Of a DNA stretch of 64,000 bases, positions 16,984 to 25,628 are shown piece after piece. The notes under the pieces are model-generated. The model was not told where the DNA came from and searched no databases. It saw only the letters and a program-made list of their open reading frames with translations. The stretch covers positions 24,116 through 88,115 of the forward strand of contig JADCHE010000043.1 in assembly GCA_020248665.1 (NCBI GenBank), read 5' to 3'. Position 1 is the stretch's first letter. Every line of letters starts with the position of its first letter. Source of the stretch: Burkholderiales bacterium. Its GTDB lineage: Bacteria; Pseudomonadota; Gammaproteobacteria; Burkholderiales; Burkholderiaceae_E. The translations under genes and the position numbers were made by a program.

Positions 16984-17822
16984 TCGACGCGAACCCCACC
17001 ACCTTCCAGGCCGAGGTCATCGAGGCCTCGCACGACCAACCGGTACTGGTCGACTTCTGGGCCCCGTGGTGCGCGCCCTGCGGCGTGCTCGGACCGATCC
17101 TCGAGAAGCTGGAGCGCGAGGGCGGCGTCGCCTTCAAGCTCGTGAAGGTCGACGCCGACGACAGCCCGGCGCTGATGCAGGCCTGGGGCGTGCGCAGCCT
17201 CCCGACGGTCGTCGTCTTCCGCGGCGGCCGCCCGGTCGACCGGTTCGTCGGCGCCCGCCCGGAGGGCGAGGTCCGTGCGTTCGTCGCCCGCCTCGCGCCA
17301 CGGCCCGGCGAGGACCTGCTGCAGCAGGCGCGCAACCTGCTGGCGCTCGGCGAATGGACGCGCGCGGCCGAGGTGCTGCGCACCGTGCTCGCGCTCAACC
17401 CGTCGCTCGACGCGGTCCGGGCCACCTATGTCCACGCGCTGCTGAGGCAGGGCGACCCGGCGCTCGCTCGGCACGCGTTCGAGCCGCTGCGCCCCCGCGC
17501 CCGCGCCGACCTGAAGCTCGCGGCGCTCGCGGCGATGATCGACGCCTCCGACGCGACCGCCGGCGTCGACGACGAGGCGCCGCTCCAGGCCGCGCTCGAC
17601 GCCGCGCCGGCCGACCCGGCCGCACGGCTGCGACTCGCGCAGTGGCGGATGGCGCGCGGCCGGTGGCAGGACGCGATGGACGCGCTGCTGGACCTGGTGC
17701 GAATCGACCGCGCGTTCGGCGACGACGCGGGCCGTCGCGGCCTGCTCGCGGTCTTCGAGCTGTGCGACGACGCCGCACTGGTGCGCGACTATCGCCGGCG
17801 TCTGTCGGCCGGGCTGCACTGA
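16980..17822 (+). CDS. cnoX: thioredoxin-domain co-chaperone, CnoX/YbbN-like
   Basis: A 280-residue protein with an N-terminal thioredoxin fold (1-108) and a C-terminal TPR-like helical part. The active site is WCAPC (C31/C34), a complete redox pair, whereas E. coli CnoX has SQHC and is not a thiol reductase. The family protects proteins from oxidative aggregation and hands them to GroEL or DnaK. Here it is the last gene of a coupled operon with periplasmic haem proteins, although it has no signal peptide itself. Its 3' end overlaps the convergent PQ-loop gene by 34 bases. Confidence 0.88.
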   Translation: MIDANPTTFQAEVIEASHDQPVLVDFWAPWCAPCGVLGPILEKLEREGGVAFKLVKVDADDSPALMQAWGVRSLPTVVVFRGGRPVDRFVGARPEGEVRAFVARLAPRPGEDLLQQARNLLALGEWTRAAEVLRTVLALNPSLDAVRATYVHALLRQGDPALARHAFEPLRPRARADLKLAALAAMIDASDATAGVDDEAPLQAALDAAPADPAARLRLAQWRMARGRWQDAMDALLDLVRIDRAFGDDAGRRGLLAVFELCDDAALVRDYRRRLSAGLH

Positions 17823-18142
17823 GGCGCGAAGCCAGAGGTCTGCAGGCGGGCCGCTTGCTCGCGGCGCCAGCTGCGCCGCTTCCATGCGGTCAGCGCGCAC
17901 ACGCCGACGCAGCACCCGGTGTTGACGCCGTTGACCAGCGCCAGCCAGTCGTCGCCCAGGTTGACCCACGCGTATGCGGTGGTCGACGCGTTCGCCCCGA
18001 TCCAGGTCCCCCAGGTCGCGTACGAGATCGCGGTCGCACCGTGGTCGTCGCGCGCGATGCGCCACAGCTGCGGCAGGTACGACCCCAGTCGCAGCAGGTT
18101 GAAGAACGAGAACGCGGCGAGCGTCGCGTCGGGCAGCGTCAT
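17789..18142 (-). CDS. PQ-loop / SemiSWEET-like small membrane protein
   Basis: A 117-residue membrane protein with three hydrophobic segments. It contains LGSYLPQLWRIARDDHGATA, which includes the PQ of the PQ-loop motif, then SYATWGTWIGANAS and a C-terminal CCVGVCALTAWKR. Size and topology match bacterial SemiSWEET-like half-transporters, but whether it moves sugars is unknown. The ATG at 18142 is preferred over an in-frame upstream start because the conserved part begins there. The 3' end overlaps that of cnoX on the other strand. Confidence 0.7.
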   Translation of the reverse strand: MTLPDATLAAFSFFNLLRLGSYLPQLWRIARDDHGATAISYATWGTWIGANASTTAYAWVNLGDDWLALVNGVNTGCCVGVCALTAWKRRSWRREQAARLQTSGFAPQCSPADRRRR

Positions 18143-18229
18143 GGCCGGGCGGATTCTCCGTACGCCCGCGGCGGGTACCATCCCGCATCGGCGGTAGGCA
18201 CACCGCCCGCGCCGGCCTGGGATCGCCCG

Positions 18230-18598
18230 ATGCAGTCACCCGCCCTGCGCCGCGTCGACGCGGCCGCCGAATACGACACCGCCGAGCGCTGCGCGATCCT
18301 CGAGCTGTCGAACGTCGCCGCCGATCCCGAGGTGTCGATCGCGCGCGCTCGCGTCGCGCCCGGCGTCGTCACCGCGTGGCACCGGCTGCGCGGCACCGCC
18401 GAGCGCTACCTGATCCTCGAGGGCCGCGGCCGCGTCGAGGTCGGCGGACTCGCGCCCGCCGAGGTCGGACCGGGCGACGTGGTCGCGATCCCGCCGATGT
18501 GTGCCCAGCGCATCGCCAACGTCGGTGACGGCGACCTGGTGTTCCTCGCGATCTGCACGCCGCGCTTCGTGCCCGATTGCTACGAGGCGCTCGAGTAG
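18230..18598 (+). CDS. cupin-domain protein
   Basis: A 122-residue single-domain cupin. The first motif is partly present (GVVTAWHRLRGTAERYLILEGRGRVEVGG) and the second follows as GDVVAIPPMCAQRIANVGDGDLVFLAICTPRF. One His of the usual metal set is replaced: the motif reads WHRLRGTAERY rather than HxH...E. Metal binding is therefore uncertain. Function unknown. It starts about 90 bp from the divergent PQ-loop gene. Confidence 0.8.
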   Translation: MQSPALRRVDAAAEYDTAERCAILELSNVAADPEVSIARARVAPGVVTAWHRLRGTAERYLILEGRGRVEVGGLAPAEVGPGDVVAIPPMCAQRIANVGDGDLVFLAICTPRFVPDCYEALE

Positions 18599-18639
18599 CG
18601 CCGCTCGGGACCGCCGCGCATGCGCGGCGAAACACCGGA

Positions 18640-19050
18640 TCAGCTCTCGACGCCGCCGGCGCGCCCGCGCAGCGCCTTCACGCGGCCCCGCTGGGCCTTC
18701 TCGTCGAGCCGCCGCCGCTTCGAGGCGAGCGTGGGCTTCGTCGGCCGGCGCTCGATCGGCACCTCGGCCGCCGCGTCGACGATCACCTGCAGCCGCGCGA
18801 TCGCGTCCTCGCGGTTCTTCTCGAGGCTGCGGAAGCGCTGCGCCTTGACGACGACCACGCCTTCGTCGCTGATCCGCGCGTCGCGCCGCTCGAGCAGCCG
18901 CGCCTTCACGTCCTCGGGCAGCGACGAGGCTCGCACGTCGAAGCGCAGGTGGATCGCGTTCGAGACCTTGTTGACGTTCTGCCCGCCCGCGCCCTGCGCG
19001 CGGATCGCGGTCAGCTCGATCTCGGCCTCGCGGACCGTGGCGCGACTCAT
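18640..19050 (-). CDS. arfB: alternative ribosome-rescue factor ArfB (peptidyl-tRNA hydrolase)
   Basis: A 136-residue class I release-factor-like protein. The catalytic GGQ sits at residues 22-24 in AQGAGGQNVNKVS, and the basic C-terminal tail (RPTKPTLASKRRRLDEKAQRG) is the part that inserts into the empty mRNA channel of stalled ribosomes. Length matches E. coli ArfB (YaeJ). The start ATG overlaps the stop of the EcsC-family gene (ATGA), so the two are co-translated. Confidence 0.93.
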   Translation of the reverse strand: MSRATVREAEIELTAIRAQGAGGQNVNKVSNAIHLRFDVRASSLPEDVKARLLERRDARISDEGVVVVKAQRFRSLEKNREDAIARLQVIVDAAAEVPIERRPTKPTLASKRRRLDEKAQRGRVKALRGRAGGVES

Positions 19051-19724
19051 GGGACGGGCCGCCCGGACGCGGCGCGCAGCCGCCTCCCGCGGTCGGTCTC
19101 CTCGACCTGCGGCGCGGGACTCGCGCCGGGCTCGGGATCGAGCACGATCTCGCGCGAGAAGAGGTCGTCGGCGATCCGCGCGACGCGCTCGGTGTCCCAC
19201 CAGGCGTAGGCCGCGACCGCGGCCGCGCCGAGGCCGGGCACCCAGCGGCTCGCCGCCTTCGCGACCATCTGGTGGCTGATCTGCATGCCGAGCCGCGTCG
19301 CGATCGATTGCAGCGCCGAGACCGTCAGGCGGTGGACGATCGCGCGCTGGCCGCCGCGCACGACGACGTCGCGCAGCACGTGCGAGGCCGTGTGGCGGAA
19401 CAGGCACCAGAGCATCTGCTCGCGCGTGAGCGACCCGCTGCGACCGCGCGCGCCGGCGATGTCGGCGACCAGCTGCGCCTGGATCCGCCAGATCGCGATC
19501 AGGTCGGGCACGAGCGTCAACACGCCGAGCGGACCGGGAGGCAGCGCGAGCCCGCCCGAGATCGCCGCCGCGCGGCGGGCGGCGGCGCGCGCCAGCTCGC
19601 GCACGCGGGCGTCGGGGTCGGCGACCGGCGTTTCGCGCGTCTCGGGCACGCGCGAGACGACCGCGACGATCGCGTCGCCGACGGCCGTGCCCGCGCCACC
19701 CGCCATGTCCTCAGGCGCGGCCAT
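19047..19724 (-). CDS. EcsC family protein
   Basis: A 225-residue protein matching the EcsC/YxeH-type family in the stretch LPPGPLGVLTLVPDLIAIWRIQAQLVADIA, which may sit in or on the membrane. The middle part has SALQSIATRLGMQISHQMVAKAASRWVPGLGAAAVAAYAWWDTERVA, also typical. Family function is unknown. The gene is upstream of and overlaps arfB. No strong ribosome site precedes the ATG at 19724. Confidence 0.75.
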   Translation of the reverse strand: MAAPEDMAGGAGTAVGDAIVAVVSRVPETRETPVADPDARVRELARAAARRAAAISGGLALPPGPLGVLTLVPDLIAIWRIQAQLVADIAGARGRSGSLTREQMLWCLFRHTASHVLRDVVVRGGQRAIVHRLTVSALQSIATRLGMQISHQMVAKAASRWVPGLGAAAVAAYAWWDTERVARIADDLFSREIVLDPEPGASPAPQVEETDRGRRLRAASGRPVP

Positions 19725-19885
19725 CGGCGAAGGGCGCGAGCAGGCCCGCGCGCTGACGGTGCATCGGCGTCATTTCACCCGCATCATAGAGAACTCGCGG
19801 GCCGTAAGGCGTCCGTCAGCCGGATGCGGCATGCTCGCGCTCGAACCGAAGCACCCCGTCACAGGCCGAATCAGGGAGAGCCGAC

Positions 19886-21067
<1,182 letters not shown>

Positions 21068-21147
21068 CCGGCCCCCGCGGTCCGGCGGGCTGGCCCGGCG
21101 CGGTCCCGCGGTGCGATGATCGGCGCCCCGCCCCGGTCCGCTCGGTC

Positions 21148-21745
21148 ATGTCCGATACGCCCGCCTCCGCCCCGCCCCCGCCCGATCGCCACCGCGCCTG
21201 GGTCGCCGACGCGATCGCCGCGCTCCGCGCCGAGCTCTCGCGCTCGGCCGACACCCACCTGCCGAAGCTGCCGCTGCCGGCGAGCCCGGCGTCGACCTGT
21301 ACCTGAAGGACGAGTCGACGCATCCCACCGGCAGCCTCAGGCACCGGCTCGCGCGCTCGCCGTTCCTCGACGGCCTGGTCAACGGCACGCTGCGCGAGGG
21401 CACGCCGGTGATCGAGGCCTCGTCGGGCAGCACCGCGATGCCGGAGGCCTGCTTCGCGCGGCTGCTCGGCCTGCCCTTCGTCGCGGTGGTGCCGCCGACC
21501 ACCGCGTCGCGCAAGCTCGAGCAGATCGTGCTGCTGGGCGGCGAATGCGTGCGCGTGCCGGCCTGGGTCGTCGTGGGCGCGGGCACCGGCGGCACCTCGG
21601 CCACGCTCGGGCGCTGGGTCCGCTACCGGCCGAGCTACGCGGCCACGCGGATCGCGGTGGCCGATCCGGAGTTCTCGGTGTTCCACGCGTACCACCGCGA
21701 CGGCGACGCGTCGATCACCAGCCCGCGCCGCCGCGCGGCCGGCTC
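21148..21745 (+). pseudogene. decayed PLP-dependent cysteine-synthase-family gene
   Basis: Remnant of a PLP-dependent cysteine synthase-like enzyme (usual length roughly 360 residues). The first frame, from MSDTPASAPP, reads through RHRAWVADAIAALRAELS to THLPKLPLPAS. A shift near 21283 then moves the homology to another frame: GVDLYLKDESTHPTGSLRH, EASSGSTAMPEACFARLLG. After GGECVRVP the sequence jumps directly to AWVVVGAGTGGTSATLGRW, so a stretch of the order of 80 residues is missing. It ends at DASITSPRRRAAGS, where the convergent GST gene's stop begins, so the C-terminus is lost as well. A frameshift plus two deletions make a functional product implausible. Confidence 0.8.
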
Positions 21746-22430
21746 ACACGAACGGCGGCTCGATGCCTTCGTCGGCGAGCACTCGCCGCATCGCGGGACG
21801 ATCGAGCATCCGCCCGAGGTAAGCGCCGAGCGCGGGCCGGGCGCGCGCCGGATGCGCGAAGCCGCGTGTCCAGCGGCACAGCGTGAACGCGTACGGATCC
21901 ACGATCGAGAACGCCTCGCCGAGCATCCACGGCGCACGGTGCGCCGCCAGGTGCGCGTCGAGTTGGTCGAGCATCGGGCCCACCTTCGCCTCGGCGTGCC
22001 GGCGCACCTGGTCGACGCCGGACGCGTTGCCCGAGTCGACCCAGCGATCCGGGTAGAAGTACGCGAGCAGCGTCGGCTGCAGGGTGGCCGACAGCCAGGC
22101 CACCCACTTGTAGGCGTGCGCGCGTGCGGCGGTGCCGACCGCCGGCGCGAGGCCGACCTCGGGGAACGCGTCGGCGAGGTGCCAGACGATCGCCGCGGTC
22201 TCGTAGAGCACGATCTCCTCGGGGCCGCGCGCGTCGATCAGCACCGGGATCAGGCCGTTGGGGTTCAGCTTCAGGTAGTCCGGCGCCTTGTGCGCGTCGC
22301 GGTCGCGGTCGACGTGCACCCAGTCGAAGGGCACGCCGAGTTCGCGCAGCACGAGATGGGGGATCATCGCCGCGGTGGCGGGATGGCCGAACAGGCGCAG
22401 CCCGCCGTGCGCGTCGCGCGGGCCGCTCAT
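21744..22430 (-). CDS. glutathione S-transferase family protein
   Basis: A 228-residue GST. The N-terminal thioredoxin-like domain shows LRLFGHPATAAMIPHLVLRELG, the cis-Pro region KLNPNGLIPVL and the glutathione-contacting LYETAAIVWHLAD. The C-terminal all-helical domain has MLGEAFSIVDPYAFTLCRWT. The candidate catalytic Ser/Tyr position near residue 16 is not obvious. The start ATG overlaps the end of the esterase gene (ATGA). It may act with that esterase on an electrophilic substrate; this is inference. Confidence 0.9.
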   Translation of the reverse strand: MSGPRDAHGGLRLFGHPATAAMIPHLVLRELGVPFDWVHVDRDRDAHKAPDYLKLNPNGLIPVLIDARGPEEIVLYETAAIVWHLADAFPEVGLAPAVGTAARAHAYKWVAWLSATLQPTLLAYFYPDRWVDSGNASGVDQVRRHAEAKVGPMLDQLDAHLAAHRAPWMLGEAFSIVDPYAFTLCRWTRGFAHPARARPALGAYLGRMLDRPAMRRVLADEGIEPPFV

Positions 22431-23380
22431 CGCGTCCGCGCCCGGATCCAGTCGCAGGCGCGGTCCACCGCGCGGTCCGCGCCGTCGAGCACGCCGCCCC
22501 AGTTGAAGAAGCCGTGGTGCATGCCGGCGCAGCGCTCCGCCTCGACCGGCACGCCGGCCTCGCGCAGCCGCGCGGCGAAGGCCTCGCCCTCGTCGCGCAG
22601 CACGTCGTACTCGGCGGTGAGCACGAGCGCCGGCGGCAGGCCGCGCAGGTCGGGCGCGCGCAGCGGCACGGCCTGCGGCGACAGGCGGGCCGCCGCGTCC
22701 GCGTCGAGCGGGCCGCCGAGGTAGTGGTCCCAGAACCAGCCCATCACCGCGCTCGTGAGGCCGTAGCCTTCGGCGCATTGCGCGTAGGAGGCGAAGCCCG
22801 CGGTGTGATGGTCGGTCACCGGATAGATCAGCAGCTGGCCGGCCGCCTTCGGGCCGCCCTCGTCGCGCAGGCGCAGCCCGACCGCGGCTGCGAGGTTGCC
22901 GCCCGCGCTGTCGCCGGCGAGCACGACCCGCGCCGGATCGGCGCCCAGCGCGGCCGCGTTCGCGAACGCCCAGCGGGTGGCCGCCGCGCAGTCGTCGGGC
23001 GCCGCGGGGAAGCGGTGCTCGGGCGCGAGGCGGTAGTCCACCGAGACGACGACCGCGTCGCTGCCCAGCGCGAGTCGGCGGCAGACCGCGTCGTGGGTGT
23101 CGAGGTCGCAGACCACCCAGCCGCCGCCGTGGTAGTAGACGACCAGCGGGCGCGGACCGGTCGCGGCCGCGTCGGGCACGTAGACCCGGATGGGGATCGG
23201 GCCGGCGGGCCCGTCGACGGACCGGTCCTCGGTGCGGACCGGCGCGGCGGGCTTCGGGATCAGCTTCGCCGAGGACTCGGCGTAGGCGCGGCGGCCGACG
23301 TCGACCGGCAGCGTGTTCAGCGCGGGGCGGCCGACGACCAGCTGGTCGAGCAGCGCGCGGACCTGGGGATCGAGCGGCAT
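22427..23380 (-). CDS. alpha/beta hydrolase, hormone-sensitive-lipase (HSL) family esterase
   Basis: A 317-residue cytoplasmic carboxylesterase. The oxyanion-hole motif HGGGW (in VVYYHGGGWVVCDLD), the nucleophile elbow GDSAGGN, the acid Asp in LTAEYDVLRDEGEAF and the His in GMHHGFFNW are all present, so the catalytic triad is complete. The cap sequence DYRLAPEHRFPAAPDD is characteristic of the HSL group. It is translationally coupled to the downstream GST gene and lies 7 bp from the stop of the Bug receptor gene upstream. Confidence 0.93.
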   Translation of the reverse strand: MPLDPQVRALLDQLVVGRPALNTLPVDVGRRAYAESSAKLIPKPAAPVRTEDRSVDGPAGPIPIRVYVPDAAATGPRPLVVYYHGGGWVVCDLDTHDAVCRRLALGSDAVVVSVDYRLAPEHRFPAAPDDCAAATRWAFANAAALGADPARVVLAGDSAGGNLAAAVGLRLRDEGGPKAAGQLLIYPVTDHHTAGFASYAQCAEGYGLTSAVMGWFWDHYLGGPLDADAAARLSPQAVPLRAPDLRGLPPALVLTAEYDVLRDEGEAFAARLREAGVPVEAERCAGMHHGFFNWGGVLDGADRAVDRACDWIRARTR

Positions 23381-23387
23381 CGCGGGG

Positions 23388-24443
23388 TCACTCCACCTTT
23401 CCGATGCGTCGGACCACCTCCGACAGCACCTCGTTCTCGTGATCGTAGAAGCGCGCGAACTCCGGCGCGTCCAGGTACTGCAGCGGCGTGCCCAGGGTCT
23501 CGAAGCGCTGCTGCAGCTGCGCGTCCGACAGGATCGCCTTCGAAGCCGAACGCAGCCGCGCCACGACCGGCTCGGGCGTGCCGGCCGGCACGAAGAGCCC
23601 GGCCCACTGCGTGAACTCCACGTCCAGGCCGAGTTCCTTCAGCGTCGGCACTTCGGGCAGCGCCGCGAGCCGCGAGCCGCCCCAGGAACCCAGCACGCGG
23701 ACCTTGCCGGCCTTCAGGTGCTGGACGATCGACGAGGGCCCGGTGGCCAGCGCGTCCACCTGACCGCCGAGCAGGCCCACCACCGCCGGCCCGGCGCCGG
23801 TGTAGGGCACGTGCAGCAGCTTCACGCCGGCGCGACCCGCCAGCATCTCCATCGGCACGTGCATCGTGCCGTAGTTGCCCGAGGAGCCGTACGGGATCTG
23901 CCCGGGGCGCTTCCTCGCGTCGGCGACGAAGTCGGCCAGCGTCTTCCACGGCGCGTCGGCGCGGACCGCGAGCACCACCGGGTCCGCGGTGAAACGCGCC
24001 ACCGGTACGAGATCGCGGAACCCGTACATCGCCGGCCGGCCGAGCACGCGGTCGGCCTCGGGCAGGATCGAGATCGACGACAGCGCCACCAGCAGCGTAT
24101 GGCCGTCGGGCTTCGAGCGCGCCACCTGCTGCATGCCGAGGCCGCCGCCCGCGCCCGCCTTGTTCTCGACCACCACAGGCTGGCCGAGCTGCCTCTCGAG
24201 CGCGGCCGCGACCGGGCGGCCCACCAGGTCGGCGACGCCGCCCGGCGGGAAGGGCACGACCATCGTGACCGGACGCGACGGGTACGCCGCGTCCTGCCCG
24301 CGCGCGACGCCCGGCATCACGCCGGCAAGCGCGGCTCCGGCCGCGGCGACCACCACGCGCCGCCGCGCGGTCGAGGCCGCTCCGGCCCCGCGCGGCTCGC
24401 GCGTCGCCGCGTTCGCACGGCACCGCGAGGACCGGGCGCTCAT
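23388..24443 (-). CDS. Bug family (TctC-type) periplasmic solute receptor
   Basis: A 351-residue exported binding protein of the Bug family. A long basic leader with an RRR motif (about residue 27-30) is followed by a hydrophobic stretch and a cleavage site near ARGQ. The mature domain has YPSRPVTMVVPFPPGGVADL, the GxxG-like SSGNYGTMHVPME, and the C-terminal YDHENEVL. Bug proteins carry carboxylates or aromatic acids for TctAB-like transporters or act as sensors; no tctAB is nearby. The gene precedes the esterase and GST genes on the same strand, suggesting a shared catabolic role. Confidence 0.9.
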   Translation of the reverse strand: MSARSSRCRANAATREPRGAGAASTARRRVVVAAAGAALAGVMPGVARGQDAAYPSRPVTMVVPFPPGGVADLVGRPVAAALERQLGQPVVVENKAGAGGGLGMQQVARSKPDGHTLLVALSSISILPEADRVLGRPAMYGFRDLVPVARFTADPVVLAVRADAPWKTLADFVADARKRPGQIPYGSSGNYGTMHVPMEMLAGRAGVKLLHVPYTGAGPAVVGLLGGQVDALATGPSSIVQHLKAGKVRVLGSWGGSRLAALPEVPTLKELGLDVEFTQWAGLFVPAGTPEPVVARLRSASKAILSDAQLQQRFETLGTPLQYLDAPEFARFYDHENEVLSEVVRRIGKVE

Positions 24444-24454
24444 TCGCGCCGCCC

Positions 24455-25525
24455 TCAGGGCTGCAGCACCACGCGGCCGACGACGCGTCCGGCCGCGAGG
24501 TCCTCCAGCGACGCGTTGACCTGGTCCAGCGGCCGCAGCGTCAGCGGGATCTGCGGCAGCTCCACGCGCTGCGCGAGCGCCATGAGCTCGCGCAGCTCGT
24601 TCAGCCCCGCGACGTACGAGCCCTGAACCGCCATCGACTTCAGCGGGAACATCGGCACGGGCGTGCGGAACTCGCCGCCGAACAGACCGACGATCACCAC
24701 CGTGCCGCCGCGCCGCACGATCGCCACGCCCATCGCCGAACTCGACTCGCCGCCGACGAAGTCGACGACGCCGAGCACGTTGTTGCCGGTCGTCTTCAGG
24801 ATCGTGCGGGTCGCGTCGGCCGAGGCCGGATCGACGACGAGCGCGGCGCCGTAGCGCTGCGCGGTCTCCCGCTTCGCGGGGTCGGGGTCGACCGCGACCA
24901 CCTTCGCCTTCGACAGCGCCGACAGCAGCGCGACCGCGGTCATGCCGACGCCCCCGCAGCCGATCACCGCGATCCAGTCGTCCGAGCCGGCCTCGGGCAG
25001 CTTGCGGATCGCGCCGTACGCGGTGATGCCGGCGCAGGCGAAGGTCGCCGCGCGCGCCGGATCGAGCGTGCCGACCGGCACGAGGTAGCGCTCGTGCGGC
25101 ACGCGGACCAGGTCGGAGTAACCGCCGGGCAGCTGAATGCCCAGGTTGCGCGCACCCCGGTTGCACAGGTGGTCGTTGCCCGACAGGCAGGTCGGGCACT
25201 CGCCGCAGCCCAGCCACGGGTAGACGACCACGCGGTCGCCGAGCTTCACGTCGGTCACGTCGGGGCCGACCTCGACGACCTCGCCGCCGATCTCGTGGCC
25301 CATCGTCACCGGCAGCTTCGTGCCGGCGCGCTCGAGCGACGACAGCTTGCCGCCGCCCATGTCGAATCCGCCCTGCTGGATGTGCAGGTCGGAGTGGCAG
25401 ATGCCGCAGTGCGTGACCCGCACCGTGACCTCGCGGCCGGCGGGCGCCTCGAGGCGCTCCTCGATCCGCTCGAGGGCGGCGCCCCACTTCGGGAACGCCC
25501 AGCGGTGCGCGCAGCGATAGTCCAT
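24455..25525 (-). CDS. zinc-dependent alcohol dehydrogenase (AdhP-like)
   Basis: A 356-residue medium-chain dehydrogenase. Catalytic zinc ligands are in THCGICHSDLH and MGHEIGGEV; the structural-zinc cysteines are in GCGECPTC...HLCNRG. The cofactor motif is IGCGGVGMTAV, and the Asp in VVAVDPDPAKRE favours NAD. The ATG at 25525 follows a weak GGAGA. It lies 11 bp upstream of the Bug receptor start, so esterase, GST, receptor and dehydrogenase may form one leftward transcript. Substrate unknown. Confidence 0.92.
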   Translation of the reverse strand: MDYRCAHRWAFPKWGAALERIEERLEAPAGREVTVRVTHCGICHSDLHIQQGGFDMGGGKLSSLERAGTKLPVTMGHEIGGEVVEVGPDVTDVKLGDRVVVYPWLGCGECPTCLSGNDHLCNRGARNLGIQLPGGYSDLVRVPHERYLVPVGTLDPARAATFACAGITAYGAIRKLPEAGSDDWIAVIGCGGVGMTAVALLSALSKAKVVAVDPDPAKRETAQRYGAALVVDPASADATRTILKTTGNNVLGVVDFVGGESSSAMGVAIVRRGGTVVIVGLFGGEFRTPVPMFPLKSMAVQGSYVAGLNELRELMALAQRVELPQIPLTLRPLDQVNASLEDLAAGRVVGRVVLQP

Positions 25526-25628
25526 CGGCGTGTCTCCCTGTCTCGATGTCGACGAGCTGGCATCATGCACCGGGCGCCGCCGGTTGGCGACCGCGGCGCC
25601 CGCCTCGCGGAACCGCGGCCCGGCGGGC

